From: Candidatus Sulfotelmatobacter sp.
GTDB lineage: Bacteria; Acidobacteriota; Terriglobia; Terriglobales; Acidobacteriaceae
Length of the DNA: 6,489 nt
Direction of reading: 5' to 3'
Assembly: GCA_030037575.1 (NCBI GenBank)
Contig: JASHRB010000636.1
Location: 1 to 6,489 of the forward strand
Shown here in pieces: positions 1-5,589 of the stretch. Made by a program: the position numbers and the translations under genes. Under the pieces are notes generated by a model. That model searched no databases. It saw only the letters and a list, made by a program, of their open reading frames with translations, and was not told the DNA's origin. The stretch's first letter is position 1, and every line of letters starts with the position of its first letter.

Positions 1-1632
1 GCCGCGGGAGGAGACTACCATTCGCAGCTTGAGAATTATGGTGCCGTGATTCGAGAGCTGCATCACAGCCGCGTCAGCTCCGACAATATGCTCGGATGGT
101 GGAGTTGGACGGCCTTCTACACCAAGATCACGGAAGGCACTGCGCTCACCAACGCGCAATGGTTAGCCGAGCATCTGAAGGCTCTGGGTTACGACTACTT
201 TCATTTCGACCTGGGTTACGGTTACGCTCGCGGTGAATACATAACACCCAATGCCTCTCAATTTCCCCGGGGAATGTGGGATATAACTCACCGCATTTCC
301 CGCCTGGGATTGAAGGTCGGCGTTTGGACAGCTCCCTTTGAAGTGGGCGAGCGGGCCTGGGTCTACGAGCACCACAAAGATTGGCTGGTGCACAACCCGC
401 ATGGCGATCCGATCCCGATTGGCGATGCCGAGGAAGTGCCGGGCGAACGTCTGTTCGTCTTAGACGTAACTCACCCTGACGCGCAGGAATATCTTCGTCA
501 GACTTATAGAACGCTAGTTCGGGAATGGGGTGCGCGTTACATCAAGCTCGACTTCATGGACAATACGGCGATCGAAGCTTATTACCATCGCCCGAACACC
601 ACAGCGCTGGAAGCGCAGCGAATCGGACTGGAGATTATCCGCCAGGCCGTCGGCCAAGACGTTCTCCTCGATAAAGATGGGAGTCCCATGTTGAACCCGG
701 TGGGTTTGGTGGATGAGGGCCGGATATCTCAGGATACGGGTCATACCTTTCTCCGCAGCAAGGAAGCTGCGCCGGGCATCGCTGCGCGTTATTACATGCA
801 TCGCAACTTTTTCATCACGGACCCTGATGCCTTCACCGTTTCGCAGCAACTTCTCGAGGAGCGAACCATTCAATCTCCGGCCACATTAAATGAGGCCGAG
901 GTGTCGATTGCAGTAGCCGCCGTTTCTGGAGGAATGTTCGAAATTGGCGACGACCTCCCGACCCTCGGGCGCGACCCGGCACGTGTGGCGTTGGTCGAGA
1001 ATTCTGATTTATTGGCCATGGTAAAACTGGAGCAGGCTGCCCTGCCTGTGGATCTCTTGAGCTACGCGGATCAAGATGAGCAACCGAGCGTCTTCCTGTT
1101 ACGCGAAGACCAGCGGCAGTCCATGTTGGCGGTGTTCAACTGGACGGAGAGGCCGAGTTCCCACGCTTTCACGCTTTCCGACTTGAAGCTCACGGCAGGG
1201 CATTCGTACAAGCTCGTTGACTCGTTCGTGCCACATCAGCCCTTGGCCATGGACGGCGAAACGCTCCGCCTGGACAATCAACCCCCACACTCCGTCAAGC
1301 TGGTCAAAATCATTGACACTTCAATCCCGGCGGCCGCGCCTTCGATTGCCTTCCAGGTCCCAACCCAAGCGAAAATTGGCGAAGAAATTGCATTTTCTAG
1401 CATCGCGTCTAAATACGGCGTTCCTGCACTGGCCTATCATTGGGATTTCGGCGATGGCGTCATCGCCCAGGGCGCAATCCTTACTCATGCTTACACGGCC
1501 GCCGGAAATTACACAGTGCGGTTCACCGCCGAGGGCCTTGACGGCAAATCCGCAGAGCAGACCTTCTCGATCGCCGTCAACCAATCAGTGATTCTTCCGC
1601 CTCCTCGGCGTTACTCCGAACCACTTGAATAG
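1..1632 (+). CDS. Alpha-galactosidase-like glycoside hydrolase (clan GH-D) with C-terminal PKD domain, 5' partial
   Basis: Probably cleaves terminal alpha-galactosyl residues from oligo- or polysaccharides; the exact substrate cannot be read from the sequence. The frame is open from base 1, so the gene starts upstream. The GTG at 46 has no ribosome-binding site at a usable distance and lies inside conserved sequence; it is used here only for numbering. A TIM barrel occupies roughly residues 15-320: GWWSW (17-21), KLDFMD with probable nucleophile D169, and RISQD with probable acid/base D230, which fits the R-x-x-x-D pattern of the GH27/GH36 clan. A TDPD motif follows, as in GH36. A beta-sandwich spans about 325-425. 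A PKD domain (about 432-513) carries the hallmark WDFGDG at 466-471 and ends the protein. PKD domains are usually extracytoplasmic, so export is likely, but any signal peptide is outside the window. The gene converges on the GTPase gene, 39 bp apart. GH36 is preferred over GH27 with moderate confidence. Confidence 0.88.
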   Translation, partial: AAGGDYHSQLENYGAVIRELHHSRVSSDNMLGWWSWTAFYTKITEGTALTNAQWLAEHLKALGYDYFHFDLGYGYARGEYITPNASQFPRGMWDITHRISRLGLKVGVWTAPFEVGERAWVYEHHKDWLVHNPHGDPIPIGDAEEVPGERLFVLDVTHPDAQEYLRQTYRTLVREWGARYIKLDFMDNTAIEAYYHRPNTTALEAQRIGLEIIRQAVGQDVLLDKDGSPMLNPVGLVDEGRISQDTGHTFLRSKEAAPGIAARYYMHRNFFITDPDAFTVSQQLLEERTIQSPATLNEAEVSIAVAAVSGGMFEIGDDLPTLGRDPARVALVENSDLLAMVKLEQAALPVDLLSYADQDEQPSVFLLREDQRQSMLAVFNWTERPSSHAFTLSDLKLTAGHSYKLVDSFVPHQPLAMDGETLRLDNQPPHSVKLVKIIDTSIPAAAPSIAFQVPTQAKIGEEIAFSSIASKYGVPALAYHWDFGDGVIAQGAILTHAYTAAGNYTVRFTAEGLDGKSAEQTFSIAVNQSVILPPPRRYSEPLE

Positions 1633-1645
1633 CTTTGAGCATGCA

Positions 1646-1671
1646 TTGGTCCTCACAGACCGAAGTGTTGT
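1646..1671 (+). terminator. Weak candidate terminator between convergent genes
   Basis: TTGGTC (1646-1651) pairs with GACCGA (1658-1663), with one G-T wobble and a CTCACA loop. A T-rich stretch (TGTTGTTT) follows within a few bases. It sits just after the hydrolase stop and is the only hairpin in the 39-bp gap between the two convergent stop codons. The stem is short, so this is tentative. Confidence 0.3.
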
Positions 1672-3360
1672 TTACATGATGTCTCTTACCGTGAACACCG
1701 CGTTGACGTTTCGGTGGCCGACGAGTAGCTGAAGCGCCTGCAGATAAGCATCTTGTTCTTCGGAACTCGCAAGATCACGGCGCAATGCGTCATGCTTGAT
1801 GGCGTAGCGCTGCATATCCTCCGCAATTCGTTCCATCACCGCCGCTTCCCGGTTCAGCAGGAACTCGCGGACCGACCGGCGGTTTGTGCGACGTAACACC
1901 AGCTGCAAGTGAGGAAGGCACAATGCAGAAAGCGCAACTTTATCGAACTCGGTGGTCTGACTCGTCCTACTCGTGATCGAAGCAACCGCTTGGTCCTCGG
2001 CATTCCAGCGAACGTCGCAGGCGCGGCAATGTGATTCAAGGAGCGGAGCCGAGAAGCTGTTTGCTTCGCTCACGCCATTCGTCGCCAGGTGACGGAGTTT
2101 TTCGGCGACTCGGTTCAGGAGAGCGGGGTACGCCGTGCACACCCCGCGGGGAGAGGCAATCTGCTCGTAGTGCCAAGTGTGCAAAGGGCAAAACCCCCCG
2201 TCCCGTGAATGTTGCTGCTGAGTTCCAGTTTGGGTGCTGAGATCGTATTGGTAGCCTGCCATAAACTTTATGGTTCTTGCCATAACCACTTTGCAGACTT
2301 CGCAAGTGGTGACCTTTTCAAAGCGGGCCATCGCACCGTCGACCGCGGAGAATGGAATTTCATTCCGCCCGGAACCCTCGGTCGTTTGCGGATCTATCTG
2401 TTGCTCTAACGCATGAACCTTCGCCATCAACAGCTCGCCCACCGCAGTTGGCAGGGAGCGTGCTTCGCCGCCGGTTCGAGCACACATCGCGAGCAAGAAC
2501 ATCTGCGCACGGTCGGCGGTCAACAGTTGCACCAGCGCGTTTTCAAACTCCACCAGCCCGCTCTCCTGCAATTGTCCCGCATCTCCCGATTGCTTCGCGG
2601 CTAAACCATCTCGGGCAGAGACGGAAAATACTGTGAAGGCCTTATCTCCAACCACTTCGCGAACCACTTTCTGCACGTATTGGACGATTTCCGCTTGCTG
2701 TTCTCTGGCCACCGTGTCCTGCTTGTTGATCAGGACAAAAACGGCCCGGACCGACGGTGCGGCATAGTGCAGAAATCGCACCTCATCTTCCGAGAGCGGA
2801 CTCTCATAGCTAGTGACTAGAATCAGAATGTCGATTTCAGGAATGAACTTCTCTGTGGTTTTGCTGTTCTCGAAAATCGCCGATCCAAGGCCGGGAGTAT
2901 CGACGAAGAAGAAGCCCCGACGAAGGATCTCGGCCGGCAGTTGGATCTCCGCCGATTGGATCCGCTTGCTGTTGCCGGGATTTCCCTTTTCCGTGACGTA
3001 GTCAGACAGTTGCTGGAGGGTGGCCTCTCCCCGCAGCCTGGTCCCCTCGTAGTTGAGCAACACCGTTTCGCTACTACCGTAACGAACGTAGGTGATGACG
3101 GAAGTGAGTGGCACCATGCCAGTCGGCAGGCGGTCCATTCCCAGCACGGCATTCATCAGCGAAGATTTACCTCGGCTAAATCGACCCGCAACCACGACCG
3201 TGAAACGATCTTCCGCCAAACGAGTCAACAGAGCACGCCAGGGTTGTTCGGCGTGATATCGTTTATTTGAATCTTTTTCCCGCTCACTGGCGGCGAGCTG
3301 TCCAGAACGGATCACCTCGGCCAGTTCGAATTTAACCTGCTCGTAGGTTTTCAAGTCCAT
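1672..3360 (-). CDS. Dynamin-like GTPase with tandem CxxC...CxxH (probable zinc-binding) C-terminal modules
   Basis: A 562-residue GTPase of the dynamin superfamily. All G motifs are visible: P-loop GRFSRGKSS (59-67), switch threonine in PLTSVIT (T86), G3 DTPG (154-157), G4 NKQD (212-215) and G5 SAR (248-250). The family normally couples GTP hydrolysis to membrane or complex remodelling. Here the region after about residue 340 is different: C353-x-x-C356 with C391-x-x-H394, then C445-x-x-C448 with C481-x-x-H484. The two units have nearly equal spacing (35 and 33 residues between the second Cys and the third) and each is followed by a helical stretch. They resemble the CxxC...GxCxxH pattern I associate with DUF6062-type proteins; that match is from memory. 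No transmembrane segment is evident. The ATG has GGGAG (3370-3374) nine bases upstream. No other intact gene is close enough for an obvious operon, so the partner is unknown. GTPase call firm, tail function inferred. Confidence 0.9.
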   Translation of the reverse strand: MDLKTYEQVKFELAEVIRSGQLAASEREKDSNKRYHAEQPWRALLTRLAEDRFTVVVAGRFSRGKSSLMNAVLGMDRLPTGMVPLTSVITYVRYGSSETVLLNYEGTRLRGEATLQQLSDYVTEKGNPGNSKRIQSAEIQLPAEILRRGFFFVDTPGLGSAIFENSKTTEKFIPEIDILILVTSYESPLSEDEVRFLHYAAPSVRAVFVLINKQDTVAREQQAEIVQYVQKVVREVVGDKAFTVFSVSARDGLAAKQSGDAGQLQESGLVEFENALVQLLTADRAQMFLLAMCARTGGEARSLPTAVGELLMAKVHALEQQIDPQTTEGSGRNEIPFSAVDGAMARFEKVTTCEVCKVVMARTIKFMAGYQYDLSTQTGTQQQHSRDGGFCPLHTWHYEQIASPRGVCTAYPALLNRVAEKLRHLATNGVSEANSFSAPLLESHCRACDVRWNAEDQAVASITSRTSQTTEFDKVALSALCLPHLQLVLRRTNRRSVREFLLNREAAVMERIAEDMQRYAIKHDALRRDLASSEEQDAYLQALQLLVGHRNVNAVFTVRDIM

Positions 3361-3438
3361 CGCTTAAAGCTCCCGTGGGCTGCCGATCCGCCAGGCTCTG
3401 GCTCGCCATTCGAGCAGCGATCGCATTCAACTTTAAGC
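3361..3438 (-). promoter_or_regulatory. Nested multi-stem leader closing at the GTPase start codon
   Basis: On the transcript strand GCUUAAAG (3438-3431) pairs perfectly with CUUUAAGC (3369-3362). This helix ends one base before the ATG, and GGGAG (3374-3370) lies directly beside it. Nested inside are UGCGAUC (3425-3419) with GAUCGGCA (3388-3381, one bulged G), GCUCG (3415-3411) with CGAGC (3405-3401), and CCAG (3401-3398) with CUGG (3394-3391). The last two share one base, so one loses a pair. The fold could limit access to the ribosome-binding site. That role is inference; the complementarity is read directly. Confidence 0.5.
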
Positions 3439-3440
3439 AG

Positions 3441-3508
3441 GTAGCCCGGTAACAGACATGACTCCGCAACAGGATTTCCCTGCCAGGAGTCATCATCTGT
3501 CCGGGTAC
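3441..3508. repeat. Long imperfect hairpin (25 bp) upstream of the GTPase gene
   Basis: Five helical segments stack on one axis: GTA (3441-3443) with TAC (3506-3508); CCCGG (3445-3449) with CCGGG (3501-3505); ACAGA (3452-3456) with TCTGT (3496-3500); ATGACTCC (3458-3465) with GGAGTCAT (3486-3493); CAGG (3470-3473) with CCTG (3479-3482), around an ATTTC loop. Bulges are G3444, T3450-A3451 and C3457 against C3494-A3495. There is no T-run on either strand, so it is not a simple intrinsic terminator. It could be part of a 5' leader, a small structured RNA, or a mobile palindromic element. Confidence 0.75.
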
Positions 3509-3524
3509 AAAATTAGGACAGCGG

Positions 3525-3566
3525 TTAGGGGCGAACTCCTTCACCCATCAGGCCCTGGATCACCTC
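3525..3566 (-). other. Extended anti-16S complementarity (GAGGTGATCCAG) before a 7-codon ORF
   Basis: On the minus strand, bases 3566-3555 read GAGGTGATCCAG, perfectly complementary to the conserved 16S rRNA 3' tail (CTGGATCACCTC). An ATG (3548-3546) follows 14 bases after GAGG and opens only seven codons before TAA (ends 3525). The spacing is long for efficient initiation. It may be a leftover ribosome-binding site of a lost gene or a leader peptide upstream of the structured element and the GTPase gene; chance is also possible. Confidence 0.3.
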
Positions 3567-3742
3567 TTTTTTAGGATGCTGCCGTGCGAAACAAGATTCA
3601 TTTCTTCCGGAGCTGGTTCTAACTCACCGTTGAACGCGTGCACCGCGCGGCTCCAAACATCTTTAACGGGCAAAATGGCCAGAAGCAAATCCAGCGTTGA
3701 GCGCGGAGCAGTCCGCCAGCAATTCCCGACCTCGGACGTGTG
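3560..3742 (-). pseudogene. Possible gene remnant downstream of the PIN-toxin fragment
   Basis: Directly after the stop of the toxin remnant the same frame stays open for 60 codons to a TGA at 3560-3562. The reading contains ordinary protein-like sequence (for example LAILPVKDVWSRAVHAFNGE) but has no start codon before an internal GTG. I do not recognise a family. It may be the tail of another decayed gene or just an open frame. Confidence 0.22.
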
Positions 3743-4003
3743 TCAAAGCGCGGTCACTTGCCACTGGTGAGCCCAGTCGCTAAGATTCGAAACCAGAATT
3801 CGTCTCGCCCTGTCAAAATCTCGCTCCACGCGTTCCACAACCTGACGATCGCGCTCGACTGTGCCCGCGTAGAGTTCTTCGAGTACCACGGCACTGCGCC
3901 GGAGGGGCGCATCCGTAGTGACCCGGCGCAGCGCCAAGGCCGCTTCGTCCCTCGACGCAGTGCGGAAAATGTAAATGGAAGAGTCGAACAGGGCGGGCTG
4001 CAG
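3743..4003 (-). pseudogene. VapC-like PIN-domain toxin remnant, no start codon and C-terminally truncated
   Basis: Translating from just after the antitoxin stop gives 86 residues. Near the start is LFDSSIYI, whose aspartate is the first acidic residue of PIN nucleases. Then comes VVLEELYAG with the conserved glutamate, and a helical FDRARRILV segment. PIN toxins of this type are normally about 130 residues and carry two more acidic positions in a TNDALIA-like helix and a later D/N motif. Here the reading jumps from LSDWAH straight to QWQVTAL and stops, so both are missing, as if an internal deletion of about 50 codons had joined the tail to the middle. No ATG or GTG opens the frame; the first codons after the antitoxin TAG are CTG and CAG, and the first TTG (3937) is beyond the first catalytic aspartate. 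Intact members would cleave RNA; this one should be inactive. Homology to the missing part is judged from family knowledge. Confidence 0.72.
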
Positions 4004-4213
4004 CTAACCACCCAGCGTGCCGTATACGTCCTTGATGTCAATTCCGCTCTTGAGGAAACGCTCAGCGGCCTGGAGAACCAATCGGTTGCTCTGGCGTTCG
4101 GCAATCACCAGATCCAACGCCCGCTCGATGGCCTCAGTTTCGGTTTTGCCCGCAAAGCCTTTGGGCGCGCTTGATTTTAGCGGCATCCAACTGAAAGTGC
4201 TTGTGCGAGCGAT
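4004..4213 (-). pseudogene. VapB-like antitoxin remnant: lost start codon and compensated frameshifts
   Basis: The C-terminal part, KTETEAIERALDLVIAER through DVYGTLGG, looks like an intact antitoxin dimerisation and toxin-binding region. From an ATC codon at 4213-4211 the frame reads IARTSTF and then non-antitoxin residues from 4192 to about 4147. In the neighbouring frame that same stretch reads FQLDAAKIKRAQRLCG, exactly what a ribbon-helix-helix N-terminus of this type should look like. One base was probably lost near TTCAG (about 4193) and one gained near CGGGCAAAA (about 4146), and the start ATG became ATC. A short 60-codon product could still start at the ATG at 4186, with a scrambled DNA-binding part. 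It stops at 4004-4006, and the toxin remnant follows in the same frame. Confidence 0.68.
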
Positions 4214-4268
4214 GGCTTGCTGTGGCTATGGAAGTGCCCCTTTCGCGATGAGACGAGGATAGCGCCTA

Positions 4269-4297
4269 ATGTACACCCATACCACCTTCATGTACAT
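4269..4297. promoter_or_regulatory. Paired TGTACA boxes, possible relic operator of the VapBC-like operon
   Basis: Two palindromic TGTACA boxes (4270-4275 and 4291-4296), each preceded by A, lie exactly 21 bp apart, two helical turns. They sit 57-84 bp upstream of the antitoxin's original start. Type II antitoxins autoregulate through paired palindromic sites near the promoter, so an operator relic is reasonable. No convincing -35/-10 pair was assigned. Confidence 0.42.
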
Positions 4298-4445
4298 GCT
4301 TGGAACAGGTCGAAGAGCCCACTGCTTTTTCTTAATTTCTTAATGGGACCATGCAGTGCGTTTTCACCCCAGCCGTGGGGGCCAAAGGGTGATCGACAAA
4401 TCACGCTTCTCTGTGCTCCAAGAAAAAAGACTGCATTTCACGGTC

Positions 4446-4502
4446 GGCTTGGTCCAACCGAGGACAAGCCGCCGCGCGGAGCCATTCTGCGGACGGCGGC
4501 TT
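4446..4502. terminator. Two mutually exclusive hairpins downstream of the small minus-strand gene
   Basis: Hairpin A: GGCTTG (4446-4451) and TCC (4453-4455) pair with GGA (4462-4464) and CAAGCC (4465-4470), with one bulged G. Hairpin B: AAGCCGCC (4466-4473) pairs perfectly with GGCGGCTT (4495-4502). Both use 4466-4470, so only one can form at a time. The site is 30 bp beyond the stop codon at 4532. On the minus strand a run of six T appears at 4430-4425, 16 bases past hairpin A, too far for a classical terminator. Confidence 0.38.
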
Positions 4503-4531
4503 GACCCCATCAATGCCGCACAGGGCGAATG

Positions 4532-4735
4532 CTAGGATGCTCTTCGAGATTCCCAGAAACTGGTTCTGACCATTTGGTCAAGTTTTCGGTAGAGGGTTGT
4601 GATCTTCTCCGAACGGGCGTGATACTCCCCCAGATCGGAGGAAGTTAGAGAGGTTGGTTGCCGCAAGGTTGCGATCTGCCGATCGACCAGTTGACGGACC
4701 TCACGTTTGATGGCGGAGGCTGGATGCGTCATCAT
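4532..4735 (-). CDS. Small conserved-type hypothetical protein (67 aa)
   Basis: A 67-residue, charged, apparently soluble protein that reads as two helical parts: IKREVRQLVDRQIATL (residues about 9-24) and ARSEKITTLYRKLDQMVR (about 40-57), joined by a SLTSSDLGEY linker. The start is well supported: GGAGGAA lies seven bases before the ATG at 4735, the best ribosome-binding site in the window; a second ATG follows immediately. There is no signal peptide or membrane segment. I have an impression of similar small proteins in Acidobacteriota genomes, often beside TA-type genes, but cannot name a function. Neighbours are the ruined VapBC-like operon downstream and a hairpin-rich, gene-free stretch upstream. 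Confidence 0.6.
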   Translation of the reverse strand: MMTHPASAIKREVRQLVDRQIATLRQPTSLTSSDLGEYHARSEKITTLYRKLDQMVRTSFWESRRAS

Positions 4736-4835
4736 GCGAATTCCTCCAACCGGATTCTAGCGCGCGGCCTGGCGTTTGCCCACCCCAATCTGTGCAAATT
4801 TGGTTGGTTCTCGCCAACCCAGTATCCCTGCTACC

Positions 4836-4941
4836 ACTCTTTCATTCTTTCATTCGCTACATCCTGCCGGTTCCGTGCTCGCCAAAAAGCGGCTCGCACG
4901 GGGTTGACGCTACGACACGCCACCCCTGCCAGGGTGCTGTG
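4836..4941 (+). repeat. Dispersed structured repeat, copy 1
   Basis: The left module (4836-4863) matches 6346-6373 at 27 of 28 bases. The right module (4895-4941) matches 6443-6489 at 42 of 47. Between them lies the hairpin CCGTGC (4873-4878) with GCACGG (4896-4901). Copy 2 has CGGTGC/GCACCG instead, so the second base pair changed from C-G to G-C on both sides. The right end holds the near-palindrome CACCCCTGCCAGGGTG. Copies share orientation and lie 1,510 bp apart. Confidence 0.8.
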
Positions 4942-4962
4942 CAGCAACTTGGGGTTGCTGCA
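4940..4962. repeat. Perfect 9-bp hairpin at the end of repeat copy 1
   Basis: TGCAGCAAC (4940-4948) pairs perfectly with GTTGCTGCA (4954-4962) around the loop TTGGG. No T-run follows on either strand, so it is unlikely to be an intrinsic terminator. It starts in the last bases of the repeat; whether it belongs to the element is unknown, because copy 2 is cut by the window end at this point. Confidence 0.65.
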
Positions 4963-4988
4963 GGGTTATCATTGAAAAGACTGACGTT

Positions 4989-5027
4989 GCGGAATTCCCG
5001 TAGCTCTACAGCTACTTGGGCTTCCGC
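4989..5027. repeat. 15-bp interrupted hairpin
   Basis: GCGGAA (4989-4994), CCC (4997-4999) and GTAGCT (5000-5005) pair with AGCTAC (5010-5015), GGG (5018-5020) and TTCCGC (5022-5027), around a CTAC loop. Only TT/C and TT remain unpaired. It lies 26 bp past the previous hairpin with no gene around it. It may be a palindromic intergenic element or part of a structured RNA. Confidence 0.68.
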
Positions 5028-5273
5028 ACGCTCACTTGCTAAAAGGACAGCACTGAGCAACCGGGCGGGGGCTGGCGTGATGCTTCGATTCGGAAAAATC
5101 AGCGGCCTTGGGAAATCGATGATCCATTTTTCCCGCCTGGAATATAAGGAGCGCGGGAACCGACTCAAGGCTCTGCGCTTCGCTCCGATGAACGCGCAAA
5201 AGACACGCGACCTTGACTCGCCTCTCTCTGCGCTCCTGTCGTGCTTCCAATTAGGAAAAAAGCGAGGAGAAAA

Positions 5274-5345
5274 ATGAACTTGTCCGGTCTATGTCCGGTG
5301 CTTGTTCGGTCCCTGTCCGGTATCGTTAGATGCGTTCAGCGATAG
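5274..5345 (+). CDS. 23-codon ORF behind a strong ribosome-binding site, covering the 11-bp repeats
   Basis: GAGGAG (5264-5269) followed by four A leads straight into ATG at 5274, an excellent initiation site. The frame runs 23 codons (starts MNLSGLCPVLVRSL) to TAG at 5343-5345 and crosses all four TGTCCGGT repeats. It overlaps the tail of the RelE-type toxin remnant on the other strand by 10 bases. It may be a real leader or small peptide, or only the preserved start region of a gene whose body was lost. No promoter was assigned. Confidence 0.3.
   Translation: MNLSGLCPVLVRSLSGIVRCVQR
5281..5324 (+). repeat. Four tandem TGTCCGGT boxes with exact 11-bp period
   Basis: Boxes start at 5281, 5292, 5303 and 5314. 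Each is TGTCCGGT plus a variable triplet; the third reads TGTTCGGT. The core is constant while the spacers differ (CTA, GCT, CCC, ATC), which suggests selection on the core rather than simple slippage. Eleven bases is about one DNA helical turn, so the boxes face the same side, as in iterons or protein-binding arrays. Confidence 0.78.
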
Positions 5346-5587
5346 GCTTCGCGGCGGTGTTTGACTGCTGTGATGCGGATGCTGTTGCCGTGGTCATGAA
5401 AGCGGACGCGGTAGTCGCCGATCCGCAGCCGGAACTCCGGCGGTTCGATGTCCCGGAGGCGCTTAACGTCTCCCTCGCCCGTGTCCAGGTAGCGGGCCAG
5501 CGCGCGGAGAATACGGAGAGCGGTGGGCTGATCGATGGAGCGGAGTTGAGACTTGGCCTGATCGTTCTAGATAACGTGCTTGCCCAC
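5336..5587 (-). pseudogene. RelE/ParE-family toxin gene interrupted by an in-frame TAG
   Basis: Reading from GTG at 5587-5585 gives MGKHVI, then TAG at 5569-5567, then NDQAKSQLRSIDQPTALRIL and on through LDTGEGDVKRL, EFRLRIGDYRVRF and VKHRREAYR to TGA at 5336. RLRIGDYRVRF and the basic VKHRREAYR end are typical of RelE-superfamily ribosome-dependent or related toxins, and the total of about 83 residues fits. Family N-termini usually have tryptophan at the interrupted place, so TGG to TAG is the likely single-base change. After the stop there is no in-frame ATG, GTG or TTG, so re-initiation is not expected. The gene begins two bases after the antitoxin stop, the usual antitoxin-first operon. 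Unless TAG is suppressed or is a sequencing error, the toxin is dead. Confidence 0.8.
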
Positions 5588-5589
5588 GC

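Larger units (their letters stand above)
4214..4531. other. Intergenic stretch with no supportable gene
   Basis: This 318-bp gap lies between the antitoxin remnant and the small gene ending at 4532. It holds the TGTACA pair, a short CCCC...GGGG hairpin near 4367, an A-run (4425-4430, a T-run on the minus strand), and the overlapping hairpins at 4446-4502. A plus-strand open frame crosses it, but it has no ribosome-binding site and no recognisable protein sequence. Confidence 0.6.
4736..5273. other. Gene-free, hairpin-rich region
   Basis: No convincing gene on either strand. A plus-strand frame (4792-5277) and a minus-strand frame (4857-5168) are open, but both run through the dispersed repeat and the palindromes and show low-complexity Ser/Arg/Pro-rich sequence without a recognisable domain. 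The stretch holds GGTTGG/CCAACC (4802-4819), repeat copy 1, the 9-bp hairpin at 4940, the 15-bp hairpin at 4989, and TTCCCGC/GCGGGAA (5130-5159). Confidence 0.6.

Noticed and set aside
46..48. GTG as the true start of the hydrolase
   Set aside because: The frame is open to base 1, the upstream residues (GDYHSQLENYGAV) fit the protein, and no ribosome-binding site lies at the right distance.
1217..1591. Open frame of 124 codons inside the hydrolase gene on the same strand
   Set aside because: Ser/Arg/Pro-rich out-of-frame reading of a well-supported gene; no domain and no ribosome-binding site.
3441..3508. Integron attC site
   Set aside because: ATTCAAC on the left resembles one core box, but GTTAGGG on the right is neither its complement nor a full match to the other, and no integrase is present.
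3332..3544. 70-codon minus-strand frame overlapping the GTPase start
   Set aside because: It runs through the long hairpin, overlaps the GTPase start by 29 bases and shows no recognisable sequence; its Cys residues do not form a clear motif.
3555..3566. Fragment of a 16S rRNA gene
   Set aside because: Similarity stops after the 12-base tail; the sequence before it does not resemble the conserved end of 16S rRNA.
3740..4174. 144-codon plus-strand frame
   Set aside because: It is the reverse reading of the VapBC-like remnants, whose minus-strand translation is recognisable.
4754..4759. TAGAAT (minus strand) as the -10 box of the small gene
   Set aside because: No matching -35 box at 16-18 bp, and the implied start would leave almost no leader before the ribosome-binding site.
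4792..5277. 161-codon plus-strand frame
   Set aside because: It crosses the dispersed repeat and three hairpins, with low-complexity sequence and no ribosome-binding site.
5281..5324. CRISPR array
   Set aside because: The repeat unit is 8 bases with 3-base spacers, far too short, and no cas gene is present.
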